The notes under the pieces were generated by a model. The model did not search any database and was not told where the DNA came from. It saw nothing but the letters and a program-made list of their open reading frames with translations. Below are positions 55,604-62,531 of a DNA stretch of 64,000 nt, piece by piece. Location: the NCBI GenBank assembly GCA_017471085.1, contig JAFUWW010000061.1, forward strand, positions 19,991 through 83,990. Reading direction: 5' to 3'. The stretch comes from Bacteroidales bacterium (lineage in GTDB: Bacteria > Bacteroidota > Bacteroidia > Bacteroidales > UBA932). Within the stretch, counting starts at the first letter, position 1. The number at the start of each line of letters is the position of its first letter. The position numbers and the translations under genes are program-made.

Positions 55604-55801
55604 ATGAAGAAGGTATTTATGTCTGTCGCAGTGCTGGCCATGATGATCGCCGCCACTGCTTGCGGCAACAACAATTCCAAGAAGGCAGAAGCTGCCGCCG
55701 AAGAGGCTGCAGAGGCCGTTGAGGAAGTTGTAGAGGCCGCCGCTGATTCCGTAGCCGTGGCTGCCGAAGCCGCCGCCGAAGCTATCGACAACGCCCAGTA
55801 G
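55604..55801 (+). CDS. Small Ala/Glu-rich lipoprotein (65 residues)
   Basis: Starts at ATG 55604. Lipobox AATAC gives a mature protein of about 44 residues. After a short GNNNSKK spacer it is made almost wholly of Ala, Glu and Val in an uninterrupted amphipathic helix (EAAAEEAAEAVEEVVEAAAD), with no aromatic residues. The build resembles Braun-type Lpp or alanine-zipper lipoproteins, but a C-terminal lysine is absent (it ends DNAQ). It has its own promoter and terminator and C-rich codons, hence probably abundant. Role unknown. Confidence 0.8.
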   Translation: MKKVFMSVAVLAMMIAATACGNNNSKKAEAAAEEAAEAVEEVVEAAADSVAVAAEAAAEAIDNAQ

Positions 55802-55829
55802 TTTCCGCTTCTTGCGCGGATGCGTGTTG

Positions 55830-55858
55830 TCCCGAGGATTATTTCCCCGGGATTTTTT
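55830..55858 (+). terminator. Terminator of the small lipoprotein gene
   Basis: Hairpin TCCCG...CGGGA (55830-55834 with 55848-55852) with two more inner G-C pairs, then TTTTTT at 55853-55858. The radA -7-like TATCTTTA follows at once (55860-55867). Confidence 0.75.
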
Positions 55859-55888
55859 GTATCTTTACGGGTCTAAAGAAACAGGCCG

Positions 55889-57256
55889 ATGGCAACTACA
55901 GTCAAGAAATCCAAGTCCGTGTGGTTCTGTTCCCACTGCGGCAACGAATATTCCAAGTGGATGGGGAAGTGCCCCGCCTGCGGGGAGTGGAATACGATGG
56001 TAGAGAAGGAAGTGGTCACCGGAAAGCGTCCCGCGGCGGTTTCGGTACCGGGTGCGGGCCATAAGCCGCAGCCGCTGAAGGAAGTTTCCACCTCGGTGGA
56101 AGACCGCATCTCGCTGGGCAGCACGGAAGTGAACCGCCTGCTGGGCGGCGGCATCGTCCAGGGTTCCCTGGTGCTGATGGGCGGCGAGCCGGGCATCGGC
56201 AAATCCACCCTGTCCCTGCAACTGCCCCTGCGCCGGCCGGAACTCAAGACCCTCTATGTCACCGGCGAGGAAAGCGTGAAACAGGTGAAGATGCGGGCAG
56301 ACCGCCTGGGCGGAGACGCCTCCAACTGCTACATCTTCAGTGAGACGGATATGACATCCATCGTGGCGGAAGCCCAGGAAACGGCCCCGGACCTGATGAT
56401 TGTGGACTCGGTGCAGACGATGTACTGCCCCTCGGTGGAATCCACCGCCGGCTCCGTGAGCCAGATCAAGGAAGTGGCCGCCACGCTGCTCCGCTTTGCC
56501 AAGGAAAGCGGCATTCCGGTTATCCTGATCGGCCATATCACCAAGGAAGGCTCCATCGCCGGGCCCAAGATCCTGGAACATATTGTCGATGTCGTTTTGC
56601 AGTTCGAAGGGGAGAACCGGGGGGCTTACCGCGTGCTCCGGAGCATCAAAAACCGCTTCGGCTCCACCAGCGAACTGGCCGTGTTCGAGATGACGGGGAC
56701 GGGGCTTCGGGAAGTGGCCAACCCCTCCGAGATGCTCATTCCCATGCATGAGGAAGGCCTCAGCGGAACGGCCATATCGGCCATGCTGGACGGAAACCGT
56801 CCCTTCCTTTTCGAGGTGCAGGCGCTGGTTTCATCGGCCGTGTATGGTACCGCCCAGCGCAGCGCAACGGGGTTTGACGTGCGCCGCCTGAATATGCTGC
56901 TGGCGGTGCTGGAACGGCGGGCAGGCTTCAAGCTGGCCCAGAAAGACGTGTTCCTGAATATGGCCGGCGGCCTGCGGATCACCGACCCCGCCTGCGACCT
57001 GGCCGTCATCTGCGCCGTCCTTTCTTCCAATTTCGACTATCCCATCTCCTCCGACGTGTGCTTCGCCGGGGAAGTGGGCCTCAGCGGGGAAATCCGCCCC
57101 GTTTCCCAGGCCGAAAGGCGTGCGGTGGAGGCTGAGAGGCTGGGCTTCAGGCGTATTTTCGTATCGTCCTATACCCATTTCGACCGCAAGCCTTCCGGTA
57201 TCGAAGTGGTGAAGGTGGCTGATATTCCCGCCCTGGTACGAGCTTTGTTCAAGTAA
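55889..57256 (+). CDS. radA: DNA repair protein RadA
   Basis: 455 residues. N-terminal four-Cys zinc finger (FCSHCGNEYSKWMGKCPACG), RecA-like core with Walker A GGEPGIGKST, the RadA-specific KNRFGS, and a C-terminal Lon-like domain (MAGGLRITDPACDLAV, GEVGLSGEIRPV). RadA is a branch-migration helicase for recombination, like ComM, which is also here. Followed 18 nt later by a thioredoxin-like gene. Confidence 0.97.
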   Translation: MATTVKKSKSVWFCSHCGNEYSKWMGKCPACGEWNTMVEKEVVTGKRPAAVSVPGAGHKPQPLKEVSTSVEDRISLGSTEVNRLLGGGIVQGSLVLMGGEPGIGKSTLSLQLPLRRPELKTLYVTGEESVKQVKMRADRLGGDASNCYIFSETDMTSIVAEAQETAPDLMIVDSVQTMYCPSVESTAGSVSQIKEVAATLLRFAKESGIPVILIGHITKEGSIAGPKILEHIVDVVLQFEGENRGAYRVLRSIKNRFGSTSELAVFEMTGTGLREVANPSEMLIPMHEEGLSGTAISAMLDGNRPFLFEVQALVSSAVYGTAQRSATGFDVRRLNMLLAVLERRAGFKLAQKDVFLNMAGGLRITDPACDLAVICAVLSSNFDYPISSDVCFAGEVGLSGEIRPVSQAERRAVEAERLGFRRIFVSSYTHFDRKPSGIEVVKVADIPALVRALFK

Positions 57257-57274
57257 TTTATAAATGTGAACTAT

Positions 57275-57805
57275 ATGAAAATCAAGTTGTTCTTTGCTGT
57301 GGTCGCCATGATTGCCGGCGCAGTTTCTCTCGGAGCCCAGGAAGAGGCCAAAGATTTGGATCCCCAGTATGCCGTCAACCTAATCAAGGAAGGCCCCGCG
57401 CCGGATTTCACCATCCAGGGCGCGGACGGAAAAACCTATTCCCTGAAGGATTTTAAGGGGAAGACCCTGATCCTGGACTTTTGGGCCACCTGGTGCCCGG
57501 ACTGCCGCGAGGAAATGCCCCAGCTCCTGGCCCTCCAGAAGAAGCTGAAAGGCCGCAAGGATATCGTGATGGTGGGTGTTTCCTTCGACACGGACCCGGC
57601 CAAACTGGCCTCCTATGTGAAGGAGAAGGGCATCGGCTGGCTCCAGCTCTCGGATTTCAAGTCCCGCAAGGAAAGCGCCATCTCCGACGCCTATCACATC
57701 CAGTGGATCCCCACCAAGTACGTTATCGGCCCGGACGGCAAGATTCTTCTTGCCACCGTGATGCAGGACAAGGTGGATGCGCTGGTAGATTCCCTGCTCA
57801 AATAG
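57275..57805 (+). CDS. TlpA/ResA-like thiol-disulfide oxidoreductase
   Basis: 176 residues from ATG 57275 (a GTG lies 9 nt upstream). Signal peptide ending near SLGA-Q, then a thioredoxin/AhpC-TSA fold with active site FWATWCPDCREEM and cis-proline in IQWIPTKYVI. Such periplasmic proteins reduce or isomerise disulfides, for example in cytochrome maturation. CPDC rather than CGPC or CEPC is a variant. Convergent with the Kelch-AraC gene; GCCCCGG...GGGC followed by GGTTTT (57804-57827) may be a weak terminator. Confidence 0.92.
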   Translation: MKIKLFFAVVAMIAGAVSLGAQEEAKDLDPQYAVNLIKEGPAPDFTIQGADGKTYSLKDFKGKTLILDFWATWCPDCREEMPQLLALQKKLKGRKDIVMVGVSFDTDPAKLASYVKEKGIGWLQLSDFKSRKESAISDAYHIQWIPTKYVIGPDGKILLATVMQDKVDALVDSLLK

Positions 57806-57826
57806 CCCCGGCTCCCCGGGCGGTTT

Positions 57827-59449
57827 TCAGCCTGCAGCCTGCTTTCTCCATTCGGAGGGAGTCATTCCGGTGTGGATCTTGAAATTGCGGAAAAATGCGG
57901 TGCGGGAAGAAAAGCCGGACTCCTCCGCCACTACATCCACGAGGATGTCGGGATGCTCCAGCAGCATCTTTTGGGCGTGGGCGATGCGGTATCCGTTGAT
58001 GAGGGTGGAGAATTTGACACCGGAGACGCTGTTGAGGAGTGTGGAGATGTAGGTCCTGTTGGACGCCAGTTCCTGGGCGATGTCGTCCAGTCGGAGGTCA
58101 TCTTTTTTCCACAGCTCTTTTTCTTCGATGAGGCGGATTATCTGGTCCACCAGATTCTTGCGGAGGGTGGTTTCGGCCTCCTGGTCGGGCTCTTCCTCCC
58201 GGGAGGGCTTTTTCCTCTTCCGGTAGAGAATGGCCCCTGCACCCCCGCCGGCAAGCAACAGCCCGGCAGCCACGAGCCACCACGGGAAACCGGCTTTCCG
58301 GCTGGCGTCGGGAGAAAGTTTCCAGACCGATGCCAAAGTATGGAAGTTATTGTTGTTGCATCCTCCCAGCACGGCAAAGCTTCCGTCGAACGGGAGGAGG
58401 AGGAAATCGTTCGGGAAACCGCCCTCGTCAGGGCAGTCGGCATAAAACATTTGCACGGAAGCCTTCCCTTCATCGAACGTGGCATCGTAATCCACCCTTG
58501 CCAGATAGATGCGTCCTTCACTGCCGCTTGCGGGAATCCATACGCAGCGTTTGGAACGGTCGGAAAAAATGGAAGAGTGATAAAGGAGTTTTTCCGACCT
58601 GATCCCTTCCTGGGGGAGGGTATCTTCCATCTCCAGGAGGGAGAAAACGCCATCGGTCACTTTGGCAAGTCCAATCCGGCCATCTTCATTCCTGGCAGGA
58701 AAAAGGAAAGTATGCAGGCCGATAGCCGCCGCATGATCCTGCCCGAAGTCCCTCGCTGGCTTCCATGTTTCCAGGAAGGCTTCCTCGTACGACGTGCCGG
58801 AAAGGCGGTCTACCCGGACGCCGGCCTCATTTCCATAGGAATCGGCAGAACCAAAGAGGATATAATCGTCCTCTGCTGGCAGGATGATCGGCCTTAACCT
58901 CCCGGAAGGGAGTTCTTTCACGAAGGAGAAACCTTCCCCGGGGGTGTAGAGCTCCAGCGCATCGTCCGCATACCAGTTGCCGGAAACGAGAATCCGGCCG
59001 TCAGGAAGCGGACAGGCCGATGCAAAAGCCCGTTTCCGGTCCATGATGCAGACAGGACGGAAACTGTGGTCCTCGGGGGTGTACACTTCCACGCCCCAGC
59101 TCTGGCCGATGCCGAAATCCTCCCCGCTGCCGCCGCCGAGCATCACGGTGCCGTCTGCAAGCTGGACGGTAAAGCCCCCGTCATGCGGGTAAACCATCGG
59201 AACTTCGTGCCAGGCTCCGCTGCTGAAGTATTCCGCCGACTGGGCCCGCACAAAGCCGTCCGTATGCCCGCCGAAAACGGTGAGCTGCCCGCCGGCAATC
59301 ATCCCCGAATGACCGCAGCGGGGTGTGTTCAGGGAGGGAAGGCGCTCTACCTGAAGCGGAATGAAATCCTTCGGCTTTTCCTGTACCCCGGCGTTATCAG
59401 GAGTGCAGGAAAGCAGCAGGATTGAAAAAATGGCAAAATATCTTCTCAC
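57827..59449 (-). CDS. Kelch beta-propeller/TM/AraC one-component transmembrane regulator (copy 1)
   Basis: 540 residues from GTG 59449. Lipoprotein-like signal (FSILLLSC). Residues about 35-375 contain Kelch-type blades (GQLTVFGGHTDGF, DGTVMLGGGSGEDFGIGQSW, DGRILVSGNWYADDALELY, GSFAVLGGCNNN). One TM helix (about 385-408, PWWLVAAGLLLAGGGAGAIL) and a KRKK stop-transfer follow, then an AraC domain (about 435-540: LDDIAQELASNRTYISTLL, VAEESGFSSRTAFFRNF). No kinase or receiver is present, so an external signal would pass straight to a membrane-held DNA-binding domain. GTG lies 5 nt after TATCTTTG (59462-59455): probably leaderless. Paralogue at 62532-64000. Confidence 0.9.
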   Translation of the reverse strand: MRRYFAIFSILLLSCTPDNAGVQEKPKDFIPLQVERLPSLNTPRCGHSGMIAGGQLTVFGGHTDGFVRAQSAEYFSSGAWHEVPMVYPHDGGFTVQLADGTVMLGGGSGEDFGIGQSWGVEVYTPEDHSFRPVCIMDRKRAFASACPLPDGRILVSGNWYADDALELYTPGEGFSFVKELPSGRLRPIILPAEDDYILFGSADSYGNEAGVRVDRLSGTSYEEAFLETWKPARDFGQDHAAAIGLHTFLFPARNEDGRIGLAKVTDGVFSLLEMEDTLPQEGIRSEKLLYHSSIFSDRSKRCVWIPASGSEGRIYLARVDYDATFDEGKASVQMFYADCPDEGGFPNDFLLLPFDGSFAVLGGCNNNNFHTLASVWKLSPDASRKAGFPWWLVAAGLLLAGGGAGAILYRKRKKPSREEEPDQEAETTLRKNLVDQIIRLIEEKELWKKDDLRLDDIAQELASNRTYISTLLNSVSGVKFSTLINGYRIAHAQKMLLEHPDILVDVVAEESGFSSRTAFFRNFKIHTGMTPSEWRKQAAG

Positions 59450-59525
59450 AAAGACAAAGATAAGAATATTTTACAGAAAGGTATGTGTGGGTATCTGTTT
59501 GCTGATGAAGTCGCTGCGTTCATTG

Positions 59526-60590
59526 TCATGGCTGAGCAAATGGAAGGACAAAGAAGACCCTGTAGGGCTGGACGGGGTCATTGGTGGTGACGGCGAATTC
59601 CACCCGGCCGGGCAGGTTCCCGGGGACCGTCACCGTAATCCCTCCGGACTCGCCCGGAGCGATGGAGGGAGAATCGACGGATACGCTGATCCCTTGGACG
59701 GGCAAGGATACGTCTACTTTCCGGATCAGCAGGTCGGCCATCCCCGTGTTGGCGATTTCAAAATGCTTTTTTACTGCCGGCAGGTCTTTTTCGGACGCAA
59801 GGACCGCATAGCCGTTCACCGGCGTGTAAAAGGCCGGACGGGGCAGGTCTTCCTGGGACAACGGATCGGTTATAACTGCATACAGGGGAAGGGGAATCCG
59901 GTTGCCCTCATGGTCCTTCAGTATCACTTCCGGCGAGAACTCCCCATAGAACTTCTTTTCTTTCCGGAAATCGAAAACAGCCGTCAGACGCCCGACGGAA
60001 CGGGGCCGGATGGTCGGAGGAAGCTTTATTTCCACATGGGCGGGGACCCCTCCTCCCAGATGGAGGGAAAGCGGCTTGTCCGGGGAAGTATTGAAAACAT
60101 GGACCGATACTTCCTTCCTGTCGCCGTGACGGACATACCCGGCAAACAATGTGTTCAGCGAGAAAGCCGCCGGGCCGGCCGGTGAATAAGGATAATCCGA
60201 GGGAACCGGTAATGTCTTTACCCGGTCGGCGAGCATCCGCAAGGAAAGCGGATGGTCCTGTCCTTGCACATGCAAGGTAATGCTCTTGTCCAGGACTCCA
60301 TAGGCTCCGGCCAGGGACAAGGTGGCTTCCAGCCGGGCGGTTCCGCCCGGCGGAATGGCCTTTGAATCCAGTTTCAGGCCGGTGCAGGAACAACTTTTGT
60401 CCATCCGGATAATAAAGCACGTGTCCCTTCCGCGGTTGTGCAACGTGAAAACATGGGTCAGGGTCTCAACCGTGTCCTGGACCAGCCCGGCGTCATAGAC
60501 CATCCTGTCCACAGCAAGAGGACCGTGGACAGGATGACATCCTGACAACAGGACAACCAGGGCAGCCCAGGCTGCAGCTGTTCTTCCCAT
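59526..60590 (-). CDS. DUF1573 lipoprotein with tandem Ig-like (ASH-type) domains
   Basis: 354 residues. Lipobox LLSGC, Cys18. Residues about 28-125 are a classic DUF1573 domain (VYDAGLVQDTVETLTHVFTL; FIIRMDKSCSCTGLKL), a beta-sandwich common in Bacteroidetes surface proteins; two more beta-sandwich regions follow, the last with SLPVQGISVSVDSPSIAPGE and a GxxTVTVPG end. Function unknown. The ATG overlaps the preceding lipoprotein stop (TAATG), so the two are translationally coupled and probably form a surface complex. Lies between the two Kelch-AraC genes. Confidence 0.85.
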   Translation of the reverse strand: MGRTAAAWAALVVLLSGCHPVHGPLAVDRMVYDAGLVQDTVETLTHVFTLHNRGRDTCFIIRMDKSCSCTGLKLDSKAIPPGGTARLEATLSLAGAYGVLDKSITLHVQGQDHPLSLRMLADRVKTLPVPSDYPYSPAGPAAFSLNTLFAGYVRHGDRKEVSVHVFNTSPDKPLSLHLGGGVPAHVEIKLPPTIRPRSVGRLTAVFDFRKEKKFYGEFSPEVILKDHEGNRIPLPLYAVITDPLSQEDLPRPAFYTPVNGYAVLASEKDLPAVKKHFEIANTGMADLLIRKVDVSLPVQGISVSVDSPSIAPGESGGITVTVPGNLPGRVEFAVTTNDPVQPYRVFFVLPFAQP

Positions 60591-62026
60591 TATCCGAACT
60601 TCAGGGTTGCCGTTCTTTCCAGCACACTGCCGTCCGGCAGGGTGACAGTGGCCACGATGGTGTCCCGTACACCTTTGTTACCACCCGGGACCGTAATGTA
60701 AATGCCTTTTTCTCCGGTATCTTCCGTGAAGGTATAGCTGCCGCTCTGGGTATAGTCGTCGGTTCCGGATACTTCGATGGATAATTTTGCACCCTTCGGC
60801 ATGCACAGCATTTTCACTGTCGCCTTATAGGAATGTTTGGCCGCAGGAGAAGAGGGGGACAGTTCGATGTTGACGATGGAGGGGCTGCCGCTCAGCGAAA
60901 GCCGGGCGTCTTCTACGGTTCCTCCCGTCTTGTACATAACGGCTTTCCCGGATACGGATCCGTTGAGGCTGCTGGTTCTGGGCACCAGATACAGCGGTAT
61001 GTCAATGACATCGAATTTGCTGATGACGTCATTGATCTTGGTCAGCACGCTGTCGCCGCCGTCAGGGCCGGCACCCAACGTTGAACAATAAAGGGTGATG
61101 GCGGCTTGGACAGATGTACAGGCGGTCAGGAAGGAAATGGCGGCGCCGGTCCCGGCAAAACCGGTAAACAGGGTAATGGCCGAAGACAGGCCGGCGCAGA
61201 CGGTAATCATGGAACCTGTGATCCCGTTCATGGTACAGATGTAGCCCATCACGGAGTCCAGTGTCTTGGTGTATTCCGAAATATTCGGCTCATAATGGTC
61301 CTGGACACCGGCAGGTACTGTATAGCTGTATTTTCCCTTGGCTACCGGAGTGGCATAGTAACGGCCTTTTTTGCTGTGCCATTCCATATATACATTGTCA
61401 TATACATCCATCCAGACCGGATCGGCATAGGCCGGAGATCCGCAGACATCGACCAGGATAAAACCGGAAGCGGAGGAAGATCCTGCCTTGGTCTGCGGCA
61501 TCTCTTCGTCTTTCTGCCCGGGTTCTTCTTCCAGCAGGACAACCTGGCCGCTTCCTTCCCTCGGCTGGATTTCAGGCTCTGGAAGGGCGGCGGCCGACTT
61601 GCTTTCCGTCAGGTCGATGCCGGTGTTGAATTGAGAACCGGTGGCAGGGTCGTACAGGGACACCACGACATAGGTGTCCGATTGCCATTCCAAATCCATG
61701 ATCACGCCATTGGGCGTTTCGGCATGGGTGATTTTTTTGTTTTTAATGGTCAATTCCGTGGGAGCGCTTTCTCCTTTCTCCTTGACCGTAATGTTTTTGA
61801 CGAGCGTCGGCAAACCGTTGCTGTCCCGGTCTCCGGAAACGGATACATAGGTTCCGTCTTTGGAAGTGGCGGTAATCAACGTATTGGAAACCAGGTCTCC
61901 CGGTATGAAATATTCCATTTTGGAATTACCGGAAGGGTCTTTCGTACAAGAATGGAACAAGAATGCCAGTCCTCCCGCCAGGGTCAGCCCGCAAAAAGCC
62001 GGGAACAAAACTTTCGTTATGCGCAT
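60590..62026 (-). CDS. Lipoprotein with a long Gly/Ala-rich hydrophobic block, unknown function
   Basis: 478 residues from ATG 62026 (lipobox FHSC, Cys27; the longer frame lacks a signal). N-terminal beta-rich part (30-150), a Pro/Glu/Gln-rich linker (QPREGSGQVVLLEEEPGQKD), a domain near 190-245, then an unusual stretch at about 250-315 rich in Gly, Ala, Ser and Thr with four Cys (TGSMITVCAGLSSAITLFTG, GAAISFLTACTSVQAAITLY). The C-terminal third is Ig-like (KGAKLSIEVSGTDDYTQSG). The block could form glycine-zipper hairpins or insert in a membrane. No family recognised. A TATCTTTG box lies at 62064-62057. Confidence 0.75.
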   Translation of the reverse strand: MRITKVLFPAFCGLTLAGGLAFLFHSCTKDPSGNSKMEYFIPGDLVSNTLITATSKDGTYVSVSGDRDSNGLPTLVKNITVKEKGESAPTELTIKNKKITHAETPNGVIMDLEWQSDTYVVVSLYDPATGSQFNTGIDLTESKSAAALPEPEIQPREGSGQVVLLEEEPGQKDEEMPQTKAGSSSASGFILVDVCGSPAYADPVWMDVYDNVYMEWHSKKGRYYATPVAKGKYSYTVPAGVQDHYEPNISEYTKTLDSVMGYICTMNGITGSMITVCAGLSSAITLFTGFAGTGAAISFLTACTSVQAAITLYCSTLGAGPDGGDSVLTKINDVISKFDVIDIPLYLVPRTSSLNGSVSGKAVMYKTGGTVEDARLSLSGSPSIVNIELSPSSPAAKHSYKATVKMLCMPKGAKLSIEVSGTDDYTQSGSYTFTEDTGEKGIYITVPGGNKGVRDTIVATVTLPDGSVLERTATLKFG

Positions 62027-62190
62027 AATTTTTGTTTTTTTTGTGATACCGATGGCCAAAGATAGGCTTCCACGGCCGTAAAGCAGGTACTGAACTGCAC
62101 GAACGAAGTGCCGAAAGATACGAAAAAAAGGTACAGCCGGGCTCTTTCCCCTGCTATCGGCTTCAAGCAACCAGATGATTAACTTCCAAT

Positions 62191-62500
62191 CTATTCGCGG
62201 ACGGGGCGGACCTCACCCTCACCTACACGGTCGGCGGGGGCGGGACCATCCGGGTAGAGATGGACTATCGGCCTGCAGCCGCTGTGCGTCCGCGCCTGGG
62301 ATTACGGGGAGGAGGATCTCCCGCAGGCTGCGCATCCCCACGAGCTGCAACGGGGGCGGTTTGTGAACCTGAACATCGACCTGGCCGTGCACGGAGTAGG
62401 CGGAATTGACACCTGGGGCGCCCGTACCCTCCCGCAATACACGATAGACGGGAACCGGCCGCACCATTACGGTTTTGTCCTGGGCCGTAAAACGTGGCCC
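62191..62500 (+). pseudogene. Decayed C-terminus of a GH2 beta-galactosidase
   Basis: Plus-strand pieces match the LacZ C-terminal domain in two frames. The first (from 62191) reads LFADGADLTLTYTVGGGGTI then RVEMDYRPA; after a deletion or frameshift near 62272 the second reads LCVRAWDYGEEDLPQAAHP, HELQRGRFVNLNIDL, HGVGGIDTWGARTLPQY and HHYGF. The order (TYTV..DYRP, WDY..EDL, HELQR..VNLNID, GVGG..WG) is that of domain 5 of GH2 beta-galactosidases, with the central part missing. The upstream enzyme body is absent. It lies between the lipoprotein promoter and the second Kelch-AraC stop. 62065-62190 holds nothing else recognisable. Confidence 0.8.
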
Positions 62501-62531
62501 GGCTTAAATATCTGTGGTATGGGCGAGGCGA

